DNA of 23,712 bases from CALMFT01 sp964563595. GTDB lineage: Bacteria > Patescibacteriota > Gracilibacteria > Absconditabacterales > Absconditicoccaceae. The position numbers were made by a program, and so were the translations under genes. Below the pieces are notes generated by a model that was not told the DNA's origin, did not search any database, and was given only the letters and a program-made list of their open reading frames with translations. Location of the stretch: contig CAZLWR010000015.1 in the NCBI GenBank assembly GCA_964563595.1, forward strand, positions 1 to 23,712, written 5' to 3'. Positions 1 to 8,825 of the stretch are shown here, one piece after another (position 1 is the first letter of the stretch; every line of letters starts with the position of its first letter).

Positions 1-47
1 TACTTACTATCAAAACTAAGTCTAAAGAAAAGATTATTGATGCATAA
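1..47 (+). CDS. 3' end of an unidentified gene (partial)
   Basis: Reading from base 3, a lysine-rich tail LTIKTKSKEKIIDA ends at a TAA at 45-47 and is followed by a terminator hairpin at 92-115. This fits the last 14 residues of a + strand gene entering from the left. Frame 1 is also open to a TAG at 64-66, so the frame choice is an inference. Too little is visible to name a family. Confidence 0.35.
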   Translation, partial: LTIKTKSKEKIIDA

Positions 48-91
48 AACATTACTTCTCCAATAGTAATATTGAAATAATACACACACTA

Positions 92-115
92 AACAGCTGA
101 AATAGGCTGTTTTTT
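92..115 (+). terminator. Rho-independent terminator of the left-edge gene
   Basis: The stem AACAGC (92-97) pairs with GCTGTT (106-111) across an 8-base loop and runs into a T-tract at 110-115, followed by more T-rich sequence. Confidence 0.7.
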
Positions 116-145
116 GTTTTTCTTTAAAAAAAGTAATCGAAATAT

Positions 146-174
146 TTGCAATTTGTGTTTTGCTTCATTATACT
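146..174 (+). promoter_or_regulatory. Sigma-70-type promoter of the pilin-like gene
   Basis: TTGCAA (146-151) and TATACT (169-174) are separated by exactly 17 bases. The predicted transcript start is near 181, about 30 bases before the ATG at 213. It lies after the upstream terminator, so the downstream gene appears to be its own transcription unit. No strong Shine-Dalgarno sequence precedes the ATG. Confidence 0.55.
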
Positions 175-212
175 TGTGATATATTTATTTAGTTTATATT
201 ATTCTCGAACTA

Positions 213-671
213 ATGAAGTTGTTGAAAAAAATCGCTACACAATTTGTATTAAGCACAATCTTTGTACTAGGTATATTTGGCTTTGCTTTCGCTCAACAAG
301 GAGGAGGAGGTCAAGGAGGTAGTTTTACCCCACCAACAGATGGTACTGATACCTTTACAAAACATGGTGACTCTGCTGGAGGTATTGGTGTTGCCAAGTC
401 TGGTGATGTTAATGCTGGTGAAAGTGGCGGCTTGCTTGATGCCGTTAAAAAAGCTATCAACTGGGTACTTGGTTTGTTAGCATTGATCGCTCTTGTTATC
501 TGTCTATGGGCAGGTTGGAAGATGCTTACTGCTGCTGGTGATGCTAAGGCATACGGTGATGGATTCACTATGCTTAGACAAGCAGGTGTAGGTCTAGTAA
601 TGATCGGTATCTCTTGGTTACTCGTAAGTTTCATATTCTGGGTAATCAACGTACTCACAAACACCCAATAG
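213..671 (+). CDS. VirB2/TrbC-like (T4SS-type) pilin or small membrane protein
   Basis: The 152-residue protein has a clear signal peptide (KK at 5-6, a hydrophobic core at about 8-25, cleavage probably after AFA at 25-27). A Gly/Gln/Ser-rich linker follows to about residue 75. Two hydrophobic helices come next, at about 83-106 and 123-148, separated by a short polar loop with GDAKAYGDG. Signal peptide plus paired C-terminal helices is the architecture of VirB2/TrbC pilins and of the T4SS-pilin family common in CPR genomes. All of its many glycines use GGN codons, unlike the neighbouring unknown genes, which suggests high expression. It has its own promoter and a strong terminator. The family call rests on architecture only; another small surface protein is possible. 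Confidence 0.6.
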   Translation: MKLLKKIATQFVLSTIFVLGIFGFAFAQQGGGGQGGSFTPPTDGTDTFTKHGDSAGGIGVAKSGDVNAGESGGLLDAVKKAINWVLGLLALIALVICLWAGWKMLTAAGDAKAYGDGFTMLRQAGVGLVMIGISWLLVSFIFWVINVLTNTQ

Positions 672-696
672 CACAAATTATGTAATAAATACATAG

Positions 697-720
697 AACA
701 CCTCGACTCGAGGTGTTTTT
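697..720 (+). terminator. Strong Rho-independent terminator after the pilin-like gene
   Basis: AACACCTCG (697-705) and CGAGGTGTT (709-717) form a perfect 9-bp stem with a 3-base loop, followed by TTTTTG. It lies 26 bases after the stop codon. Confidence 0.85.
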
Positions 721-806
721 GTTTATTGAAATCATGCATATATTGGTTATAAACTGAATAATGATATGAATGTAAGTACGTTTTTTTGTTTTATGCCTTT
801 CGCTTT

Positions 807-2204
807 ATGATCTCCAAAGCCCTTATTTTTGATTGTATGTATGACTCCTATAAAGGAGTAGTTGCATATGTGAAAATGGTAGAATGAGCATTTGTGGTAG
901 GTCAAGTAGTAAGTTTGATTCATTCTGAAAAAAAAATCACCATTACAGAAGTAGGTTATTTTGACCCCAATTATCATACCTGCAAATCAATTAACAAAGG
1001 AGAGATTTGATATATCGTAACTTGAGCTAAATCAGTCAGAGATGTAAAAATAGGAGATACGATCATTGATGGAGTGTCATACAATAATCAATTTGAGCAA
1101 TTACTGCCCTACGCTATACCCGGTTTTCGTCGTATTAAACCCTATGTATTCGCTGGAGTTTACCCAGTTGCAAACAATGAGTTTGAAAAGCTCAGAGATA
1201 GCTTCGAGAAACTCAGTATCAATGATAGTGCAATCGAATACGAATACGAAAACAACAAAGCAATGGGCTTTGGTTTTCGCTGCGGATTTTTGGGTATGTT
1301 GCACATGGATATTGTTAAAGAAAGATTAGAGAGAGAATATGGGGCTCAGACTATTTTTACTATTCCCAATGTAGTATACATCGTCCGTATGAAAAATTAT
1401 AAACACGAAGCGGTCAAAACAGGAACTAATATTGATGATCTCATACTCTCTGGTCTATGGAAGCACGTTGTTATACATGAAACCAAATCTAAAGAAATCC
1501 CAGATGATCTAGATAGCATTCAGATTAGAGAAAGTTATGCGAATATACTGAGAGAGCGGCTTATCGTCAGATCTGGATGAGATATGCCCGGGAATGGAGA
1601 AATTTCAGATATATTAGAGCCCATCGCGGAAGTTGAAGTCGTATGACCTTCAGATTATTATGGTAATATTGCACAACTATGTAACGAAGCAAGAGGAACC
1701 CTCAAAGGTACGGAGTTTCTCAATGATAATAGAGTAATCCGAAAATACGAAATACCATTGGGAGAGATTATCATTGATTTTTATGACCAGCTCAAGTCCT
1801 TGACCAAAGGCTATGCTACCATGAATTATGACTTCAAGTATTATGCCCCAGGAGATCTAGCAAAGTTAGACATATTGATCAATGGAGAAATTGTGGAGGC
1901 ATTTTCTATGGTGGTGTACGAACCTTATGGCTATGATAAAGGTGCTAAAGTCATTGAAAAACTCAAAGAACTCATACCCAGACATTTGTTTAATATACCC
2001 CTTCAAGCAGCATTTGGGGCTAAAGTGATTGCCAGAGAAACTATTCCTGCAATTAGGAAAGACGTCTTAGCAAAATGTTATGGATGAGATATAAGCAGAA
2101 AAAGAAAGCTTTTAGAAAAACAAAAAGAAGGAAAAAAGAAAATGAAAGAAATCGGCAGGGTCAGTATACCCAACGATATTTTTATCAATATGATGAAAAG
2201 ATAA
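807..2204 (+). CDS. lepA: Elongation factor 4 (LepA) lacking its N-terminal GTPase domain
   Basis: LepA/EF4 is a ribosome-associated translational GTPase. This 465-residue reading starts at ATG 807 (MISKALIFD) and matches LepA from the start of domain II to the C-terminus: PYAIPGFRRIKP, GFGFRCGFLGMLHM, EPIAE, EIPLGEIIIDFYDQLKS, and the C-terminal AKCYGGDISRKRKLL. Six in-frame TGAs read as Gly; the one in CYGGDIS falls on an invariant glycine. The roughly 185-residue G domain (P-loop, switch regions, NKxD) is absent: the frame is open upstream only to about 762 and does not look like LepA. A region between about residues 190 and 266 is around 50 residues longer than in E. coli LepA. TTG 786 is an alternative start. 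It is a real truncation, a pseudogene remnant or an assembly join. Confidence 0.85.
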
Positions 2205-2240
2205 GTCACTAAACTATCAGCAATTTGTTTCCATGTAAAA

Positions 2241-2269
2241 TTGACTCTCAGCAGTATTGTGAGTATAAT
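2241..2269 (+). promoter_or_regulatory. Near-consensus sigma-70-type promoter
   Basis: TTGACT (2241-2246), a 17-base spacer, and TATAAT (2264-2269). It sits between lepA and the gene starting at 2308, so that gene has its own start of transcription near 2276. Confidence 0.75.
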
Positions 2270-2271
2270 AT

Positions 2272-2292
2272 ATGAGCTTCATTTTAGCTCAT
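2272..2292 (+). promoter_or_regulatory. Inverted repeat at the predicted transcript 5' end
   Basis: ATGAGCT (2272-2278) is complementary to AGCTCAT (2286-2292) with a 7-base loop. It begins 3 bases after the -10 box, so it would be an operator overlapping the start site or a hairpin at the extreme 5' end of the mRNA. No T-tract follows, so it is not a terminator. Confidence 0.5.
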
Positions 2293-2307
2293 TCTTTGAT
2301 ACAGTAA

Positions 2308-2955
2308 ATGTCTAAGGAAAGCGGACCCTCACATACAAACTTTTGGTTAACCATGACCATATTGATGTTCCTTCTTATGCAAAACAAAGAGAAGATTAGG
2401 GAGGTATTTGGTTACGATGAAGTGCATACTGAATTCAAACAACCCCTAGCAGACGTTCTTGATTCATGAAGAGATTGACATTCCTGAAGAGAAAGGGTTA
2501 TTATTAACACTAGAGGCAAAACATCTACCTTGGAACATGAAGCACAACCACAAAAAGCAGATATCGACCCACCGCTTAGTGAAGAGCTAAAACTTTACAA
2601 TAGTTCATACGCAATAGGAGTTGCCGCGGCATCTATGAAAAGCAATGCAAGTGCACAAGCATATATTTTTGATAAAAGCCCAATTGATAATCGATGATGA
2701 CAGGGCTGAATAGAAATCATTAAAGACTTCTATCGGTTTATGTATTTATATAAAACACAGTGACTAAGCGAACAAACAACAGATGCACTCGAAAACTTAC
2801 ATCAAAGGTATGACGGTATACCCTGATTAAAAACACGCATTAGTTTCTTAGGAATAGCAAAAGGAATATTTGATAGCACCTTAGCTGCCGATGCAGAAAC
2901 AGAATTATGGAACAATGGATTTCCTTGAGCTGGAGATTTGCAAAACATTAAATAA
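2308..2955 (+). CDS. Unrecognised protein with N-terminal membrane anchor
   Basis: This 215-residue protein is only visible when TGA is read as Gly; it carries nine in-frame TGAs, including tandem TGA-TGA in NRGGQGG. A short hydrophobic stretch at about residues 12-24 (FWLTMTILMFLLM) suggests a signal anchor. It is followed by a polar, glycine-containing linker and a mixed helical C-terminal part (IEIIKDFYRFMYLY, LENLHQRYDG). I do not recognise a family. A near-consensus promoter lies 39 bases upstream of the ATG, and another small + strand gene follows 32 bases after the TAA. The coding call rests on the long open frame under code 25 and on the promoter. Confidence 0.7.
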
Positions 2956-2987
2956 TAATGGTGGTATAATTTATATTATATTGACCA

Positions 2988-3227
2988 ATGCCCCTCATTA
3001 AGAAAAATGATACAAAGTCAGTAGCATATTTACTCAGCAATAAAGAAAAACAGATATTGAGAGAAAGTAAAAGATCTGGAGCAAGCAAGACTCAGCTTCT
3101 TCAAACCGTTAATACTATGTTTGGTAACAATGAAACAAAAAGAAAAGCCGCTATCCGTTTTACAGAGTGACTTTTTCAAACCCTAGCTGTGTCCGTAAGC
3201 AACGAACTACCTTCTCAAACACAATAA
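2988..3227 (+). CDS. Small basic protein of unknown function
   Basis: The 79-residue frame begins MPLIKKNDTKSVAYLLSN and ends SVSNELPSQTQ at a TAA. One in-frame TGA (at 3168) reads as Gly. It is rich in Lys, Arg and Ser and looks helical, with no signal peptide or membrane segment. A TATAAT (2965-2970) precedes it, but I see no good -35 at normal spacing, so it may be cotranscribed with the upstream gene. It converges on recJ with only two bases between the stop codons, and no terminator is visible between them. I do not recognise a family. Confidence 0.6.
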
Positions 3228-3229
3228 AA

Positions 3230-4894
3230 TTACTCACCCGCCAGGTACCAATGATCCCCATCCCATCTATGCGATACTACCAAGTCGTATTTTTCATTGA
3301 GTACAAAATTTTCTATCTTATCGCCTTGATTCCATTGAACCACTTCAACTACTTTATTCCCAATCTGCACATAAAGCTTCAAATGAGATTTTCCTTTTTT
3401 ACCAATAGTTTGTTTGTGTCTAACGACTGCATCTTGCAATAACAAGACCGGTTCACGGTTTCCTTCACCAAAGGGCTGCAAGGTGTCAATAATCAAGAAA
3501 TTTTCTGATTCCATATCTTGTTCTTCCAAGATAGTGTCCACGTTTGTTTTTTTATGCAACATATCATCAGTAATAAGCTGATTACAATAGCTGGTCATAT
3601 CAGCAACAAGAGCATCAAGATTTTCTATCTTCACTGTCAATCCCCCGGCCTGTTTATGCCCACCAAATCTTTCCAAATGCGGTGCTACATGATACAACAT
3701 GTCAATAACACTAAAATATGCCGGACCACGTAAACTCGCTACGCCAATCCCCTTTTCAGTGTCTATTTTTAATATCATACTAGGTTTGTGAAATTGTTCT
3801 GTCAATCTTCCCGCTACAATTCCCACGATTCCCTCATGGTAATCCTCCTTACATGAGATCAATATATTGTTTTCCAAATTAACTTCCTCAATGGCCTGTT
3901 TGATCATACCGTCCTGGACTCCCTTTCTTTCTGTATTGAGTCAGCCAAGTTTCTCCAAATAACCCTGCTGTTTTTCTCAAGTAAATAACAATGCATAAAA
4001 CGCCTCATAAGCAGATAACATTCTTCCTGCCGCATTCAATCTCGGTCCAATCATAAACCCTATATCCGTACTATTAATATCTTTTTTGTGAAGATTGAAA
4101 AACTCCAATAATCCTTTGAGTGACTTAGGAACGTAAGGATGATCTGAATTAATAAGTTCAAGTCCTTTTTTGACGAACAATCTGTTTTCTTCCAGTAAGG
4201 GCACACAGTCTGCTACGGTTCCAATGGCCACGATAGGCAGATACCTATACAAGACATGTTTTTTCAGATTATCATCAAATCACAATTTATCGGCCAAAGC
4301 CATGATCGTTTTGAAGGCCACTCAAGCACCGCACAATCAGGTAAAAGGATATTCAGGAGAAATTTGTGGATTGACGACAGCAAATGCAGATGGAATGATA
4401 ATCTGACCATCAGTATTCAACGGCTGGTGGTGATCCGTAATCACCATATCTATTCCAATCTGTTGAGCATATAAGGCCTCCTGCACAGAGGTAATACCAT
4501 TGTCGACCGTAATAACCAGTTGCACGCCTTTCGCCTTCATTTGATCCAGGTGGTAAGACTTGATACCGTACCCATCCTCGAGTCTATGAGGAAGCTGTAC
4601 ACTGATATCACTATATCTGACAAAAGTACGAAAAAAATCATAGAGTACATAACTACTCGTCACCCCATCCGCATCATAATCTCCAAATATCATAATCTTT
4701 TGATTTGCTCTGATGGCATGCAATATTCTTGCTACAGCCTTATCCATGTCATTGAGATATCGCGGACTATATCGGGCATTTTTAAAATTGGGCTGCAGGA
4801 AATTTGCTTGAGATTCACTCGTATCCAAACCCCTGACCTTCAATAGTCTGGTTATAATATCTTCTGATGAGTTTTGATAACGTATATTGATCAT
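3230..4894 (-). CDS. recJ: Single-stranded-DNA-specific exonuclease RecJ
   Basis: RecJ degrades single-stranded DNA 5' to 3' in recombination and repair and is a DHH-family metal-dependent phosphoesterase. The 554-residue product has the family motifs in order: GDYDADG (71-77), VDNG (130-133), TDHH (153-156), IGTVADCVP, GPRLNAAGR, YHEGIVGIVAGR (352-363) and the DHHA1 motif GGHKQAGG (411-418). Length is near that of typical RecJ. Five in-frame TGAs read as Gly, one inside the conserved LCGAGVAFK segment. The start at 4894 gives a normal RecJ N-terminus (SEDIITRLLKVRGL). A hairpin followed by T6 lies immediately upstream of the ATG, leaving almost no room for a ribosome-binding site. Confidence 0.97.
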
Positions 4895-4896
4895 TC

Positions 4897-4920
4897 AAAA
4901 AACCTTCAATAATCTGAAGG
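4897..4920 (-). terminator. Terminator-like hairpin abutting the recJ start
   Basis: On the minus strand CCTTCA (4920-4915) pairs with TGAAGG (4908-4903) around loop GATTAT, followed by TTTTTT (4902-4897). The recJ ATG is 2 bases further on. The loop and right arm contain one copy of the repeated ATAATCTGA word (4909-4917). It may terminate the upstream secreted-protein gene, attenuate recJ, or both. Confidence 0.65.
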
Positions 4921-4929
4921 TCGATTGTA

Positions 4930-4957
4930 GTTATATTAGTGTCTCAATCCATAGCAA
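4930..4957 (-). promoter_or_regulatory. Possible recJ promoter
   Basis: Minus-strand TTGCTA (4957-4952), a 16-base spacer and TATAAC (4935-4930). Transcription would start near 4923, directly at the hairpin that precedes recJ. Match quality is moderate and this is an inference. Confidence 0.3.
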
Positions 4958-4986
4958 AATAAAATATACAACTATACTAAACGATA

Positions 4987-5622
4987 CTATACAGCTAGAC
5001 CTACACGAGCAAAACCCTCAATACCAGGACGTATTCAGCCAGTATTATCTGGGTGGATTCCAGCAGACGCAAGCCGACCATTTACAGCAAAAGGCAATCG
5101 GCAATAGAGTTTTGTATCGTCAAAAATTTCACCATTGCCGCCGATGGGTTGACAGCCTGTTAATTTTGGATTATTGAGTTTTTTGTTGATGAACATCGCA
5201 TTCTCTGTTGACCACCCTTGACAAAGTTCTGCCGACTGGGACACATTAATCCCAAACATAGTCGCAAGATAACCGTATAAAGCTTCGTCGTCTCGTGACC
5301 TGAAGTTGGGAATTTCTATATTTTTCTCTGCACACAGATTCCTATAGGCTTGGCCTGTCATGAAAGTGTACAACTTTCCATCGATGTATCTATTGTAAGG
5401 AATATCTGACGGTATCTGTCATGCTGTTCGCACTGGCAAGGTAGAATCCTCATAAAGTCCTGAAGTTTGTAGAACTTCAGAAAGTGCTGGCGTAGTTGCA
5501 TTGGATGCAGCCGTGATGCCCGTTTTACTTGATTCTTCTCGGGGTGCAAGTAATGCCATTGCAGAGCAATAAAAGTTATAAATAGTTTTGATAAAATATA
5601 TGCATAGGTTACTATAAGCCAA
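4987..5622 (-). CDS. Putative secreted cysteine-containing protein, unknown function
   Basis: With TGA as Gly (two sites) the frame runs 211 codons from a TTG at 5622 to a TAG at 4987-4989. The N-terminus is hydrophobic (NLCIYFIKTIYNFYCSAMALLA), consistent with a signal peptide or anchor. A Ser/Thr/Ala-rich linker follows, then a folded-looking region with four cysteines (RNLCAEK, AELCQGW, LTGCQPI, LYCRLP) that could form two disulfides outside the cell. An internal in-frame ATG (about 5556) is an alternative start but would remove the hydrophobic segment. It starts 4 bases after the stop of the solute-binding-like gene, so the two are probably cotranscribed. Family not recognised. Confidence 0.65.
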
Positions 5623-5626
5623 TATA

Positions 5627-7021
5627 TTATCTTCCTAATCCTGCAAAAAATACGCTCAAATCATAATCCCCTTTTAACAAAGCCACCAATTGATCATATT
5701 GCTCAGTAGTCTTAAGTTGAATAGGATTCAGTTGCCATTTGTTTTTGTATTGGCTGACGTATCTTCGGTTTAAATCCGTTTCTTGGTTAGCTAGTACGCC
5801 ATTGAAAGCACTAAATAAGGTAGGCCGCAGATAATGGTTGCCATTTGTAGCTTGTGTGATGTACTCTTGGAAAAATACGCCTGCCAGACTAACGCCATCT
5901 TTGTCAGTTTTTACAAGCTTATCGTAGTTTCCTTTGTTGACAACCCGGCCCCACAGCTTGACCGGATATACATTAGAACTGATAGGAAAATTATAAATCG
6001 TATAATCTGATTTTCCTAAGTATTGATTCATGATTTCTACATCACTGAGGTAGCCAAACGAAAAATTAGTCAGCTTATAATACATAAAACATAATTTTGG
6101 ATAGGTTGTACATTTCTCATTTCTCTCTTCGAGTTTTTCAAGCATTCTTTTGTATTTAGCAAAGTCTCGGATCTTAAGCTCAAGATTATCACTGCTATAT
6201 TGTTTGATCAAATCAATCAGTTCACTTCTATTAGTGGTCTGGTATAAGACACTAGTCAGAATATCAGTATATCCTTCATAAATTTCCTTCTTTCCTTTTA
6301 GTAAACTAATATCCAAAGAGGAGATGCCAAACAAAATAGGAATTTGAAATTGTATTTTCTTGATATCAATGTCACTCACACTGTTGTTCACAATATCATC
6401 TCGCCCTACCGATTGCGGATTATCAGTTAAAGGTGTTTTTGCATAGGTGACCAGCGGATCTACCCCAAAAGGCACGAATGTGTAATCCAGGTTTTTGAGA
6501 TAGTCAGTAAATATATAATGAAACAAAGAAGAAATATCCTGACTAAAGCCGAAACTCCCTGCATGGGGAGCAAGCTCATCGAGTTGTGTATTATCAGCAA
6601 GTACAATATCCACGCCGGTAGCACCGCCACTAAACGCAGCTATAACAAAATCATGATAGTTTTGATTCCAGGGATTGGTAATAATCTGCAGCCTTATCGA
6701 TTGCTGGGCAAGTTTGTTGATAATAGGTCTTCGACCTGGTTCATTGTACAACCATATAGGCATAGCAACTTTGAGCACCTTCGTTGTCGTTTTCGTAGGA
6801 AGGACAAAACCAGTCTGAGTCCCACCAGTAGTCGCTTTGTTGATAGTACCAGATCCCGCAGGCAGAATAATCTGATTATCGGTGTTTTGTATGTCTTGCG
6901 GTTCCTGGTTGTCTCCAGCGATATCTGCAGGTCCAAGCAACTGAAATAACGAAAAAATCCATAACACGATACCGATTATGGGTATGGCCAGAACAAGCGT
7001 TAGTCTGAGCTTGGGATTCAT
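5627..7021 (-). CDS. Membrane-anchored extracellular solute-binding-like protein
   Basis: The 464-residue product starts MNPKLRLTLVLAIPIIGIV, an uncleaved-looking anchor at about 7-27 with no lipobox. A Thr/Gly/Gln-rich spacer to about residue 80 is followed by a segment beginning VLKVAMPIWLYNEPG and containing VDIVLADNTQLDELAP and YTFVPFGVDPLVTYAKT, which resembles type-1 (sugar-type) extracellular solute-binding proteins. I chose ATG 7021, which has GGAG upstream, over an upstream GTG at 7045. No in-frame TGA occurs in this long gene. No permease or ATPase gene is in view, so transport is unproven; it may instead be a surface or scaffold protein. Confidence 0.6.
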   Translation of the reverse strand: MNPKLRLTLVLAIPIIGIVLWIFSLFQLLGPADIAGDNQEPQDIQNTDNQIILPAGSGTINKATTGGTQTGFVLPTKTTTKVLKVAMPIWLYNEPGRRPIINKLAQQSIRLQIITNPWNQNYHDFVIAAFSGGATGVDIVLADNTQLDELAPHAGSFGFSQDISSLFHYIFTDYLKNLDYTFVPFGVDPLVTYAKTPLTDNPQSVGRDDIVNNSVSDIDIKKIQFQIPILFGISSLDISLLKGKKEIYEGYTDILTSVLYQTTNRSELIDLIKQYSSDNLELKIRDFAKYKRMLEKLEERNEKCTTYPKLCFMYYKLTNFSFGYLSDVEIMNQYLGKSDYTIYNFPISSNVYPVKLWGRVVNKGNYDKLVKTDKDGVSLAGVFFQEYITQATNGNHYLRPTLFSAFNGVLANQETDLNRRYVSQYKNKWQLNPIQLKTTEQYDQLVALLKGDYDLSVFFAGLGR

Positions 7022-7069
7022 ATCTTGAGTATACTCCAGGAACACTCAAAAGTCAAAAAACCGTGCTTT

Positions 7070-7681
7070 TTAAACCACAAATCGATAGGGAAGATCGGGT
7101 TTAGGAAACTCTTTTACATAAAAAGTATGGAAATAAGCTGAAGCAACTGGCAAAGCAATCTGTAGATATACTGAGCTTAAACCTAAAGGCTCAAGGCTCA
7201 AGGCTGATAAGCTTAAGAAATCGCTGACAATAACCACTGCATTTCCTACTTGAACTTCTTGTTCAGCATATGGTATGATAGTATTCAAAGCTGATTCATA
7301 GGATCTAGCATCATAATAAGAAGTCTGCTGTTCCCAATTATCATTGATCCTTTCATTAGCTGCATTTCTCAACTCCACTGATATACCCTCTTCAGCAAAA
7401 TGATCTATAATCTGATGTAGGGAGGCAAGATTTGTCTTGAGCCATTATTTTAGATTCTGATTGATATCAAGATAGATCAATAATTGAGTAGGAACGGGTT
7501 CACGACTAAGCTGTATCAACTTTCAGGTTTTCGCATAGAGTTTTGGATCTGCCTGTCTTGGATCTTGCGTGCTTCTCATAGAAGCAAAATCATATTCTGG
7601 GTTATACACAAAACCCTCTTGCGTCTCATCTACAATACGCTGTATAGTTTCAATTATATCCTCTACTGACTTACTAGTCAT
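7070..7681 (-). pseudogene. Gene interrupted by in-frame TAA (possible vWA/DUF58-like protein)
   Basis: One frame from ATG 7681 to TAA 7072-7070 is coherent except for a TAA at codon 79 (7447-7445). Upstream it reads TSKSVEDIIETIQRIVDETQ to PTQLLIYLDINQNLK, with one TGA-Gly; directly after the stop it continues WLKTNLASLHQIIDHF and later NAVVIVSDFLSLS. The pattern of a strand ending in LLIYLDINQN, an amphipathic helix, and a second strand ending VVIVSDF resembles a von Willebrand A/DUF58 fold, but that is an inference. The second half lacks a good start (GTG at 7378). It lies 31 bases after pheS and 48 before the solute-binding-like gene. A real nonsense mutation, a sequence error or two separate genes are all possible. 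Confidence 0.55.
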
Positions 7682-7712
7682 GTGAAAGCTCACAGGGGCT
7701 GGTTAAAAAAAT

Positions 7713-8753
7713 CTACACGAAACTCTGAACAAACTTGAGGTCCCCATTGGTGAGCAATCTGATATCCTTGATTCCATATTTTATGGCTACCATTCTCGTT
7801 AAACCAAAACCAAATGCATAACCACTATAGATGTCAGTATCAACTCAAGCTCATTTCAGGACATTGGGATGGATCATACCACAACCCAATACTTCTAACC
7901 ATCCTCTTTTCTTACTTAATTCAAACAATTTAGGATCATTTCTACAGTCTATATCCACTTCATAACTTGGCTCAGTAAAAGGAAAGTAACCAGGTCTCAG
8001 TCTAATATCCAAATCGGCTTCAAAGATCTCTGACAACAGTGCTTTTAAATCATGTTTAAAATGTGGCAAAGTCAGTCACTTTCTAATACATACTCCTTCT
8101 ACCTGCCAAAAAGCAACATCATGAGTAGCATCCATATTTTCTGCTCTATAGACTCTTCCGGGCACCACAAATCTGCATTCCGGACCATACTGACTAATGA
8201 GCTTTTGTTGCATATTACTGGTGTGCGTTCTCAACAAAAGTGGCTCTCCACCCGCATCCAATTGTTTCAAATACAAGGTATCATGAATCTCTGTGGCTGG
8301 ATGTGTTGCAGGAATATTCACTGAGTAGAAATTCTCATGTTTAGTGGCGATTTCATGCCCATCATGGATTTGGAAACCATATTTGGTAAAAATATGATAC
8401 ATCCTCGCTAATTCCTTTTGGATGAGATTATGATGACCCACCTCTAGAGGCAAAGTCACACTGTAATCCACTACATCTTGAGCTAGTTCTTTATCAATAG
8501 CTTCGCTTTTGAAGTTTTTAATCTTTGTCTCTAGATGTTCTTCTACAAATAATTTATAATCTGAAATGATCGGACCGATAGTCTTTTTGCCATCAATATC
8601 TAAACTTGCTAATTCTTTGAATCGAGCAGCCACGATGCCGCTTTTGCCTAGTTGCTCTCCCTTGAGTGCCTCAACTTCCTCAAAGCTTAAACAAGCATCA
8701 AGCTTGCCTAGAAAATTCTGTTTGGTTTGATCTATAAGGGCTTGATCTATCAT
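7713..8753 (-). CDS. pheS: Phenylalanyl-tRNA synthetase alpha subunit
   Basis: PheS charges tRNA-Phe together with PheT. The 346-residue product has an N-terminal helical region (about 1-90), then class II synthetase motifs: HPATEIHDTLYL, LLLRTHTSNMQ (motif 2 region with the following PGRVYRAENMDATHDVAFWQVEG), and the C-terminal motif 3 region, where GYAFGFGLTRMVAIKYGIKD is recognisable. Three in-frame TGAs read as Gly, two of them in VLKGAGVDTDIYSG, where the family has glycine. Length is normal for PheS. The partner gene pheT is not adjacent, since a small unknown gene lies upstream and a broken gene downstream. Confidence 0.97.
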
Positions 8754-8825
8754 TGAATCAGGTTATGAATAATATTCTCTAACAGTAGAAAAATAGCGGA
8801 TAATATCAATATAAACAATTCTTCC

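Noticed and set aside
1074..1580. Separate genes at 1074-1580 and 1758-2087 as stand-alone LepA fragments
   Set aside because: They are pieces of one lepA frame broken at TGA; with TGA as Gly the frame is continuous from 807 to 2204.
807..2204. TGA read as tryptophan (mycoplasma-type code)
   Set aside because: The TGA positions align with glycine in S3, S19, L3, L14, LepA and PheS, and ordinary TGG serves Trp sites.
5358..5549. 63-codon ORF on the minus strand
   Set aside because: It overlaps the secreted-protein gene in another frame, while that gene has a consistent code-25 frame over 211 codons.
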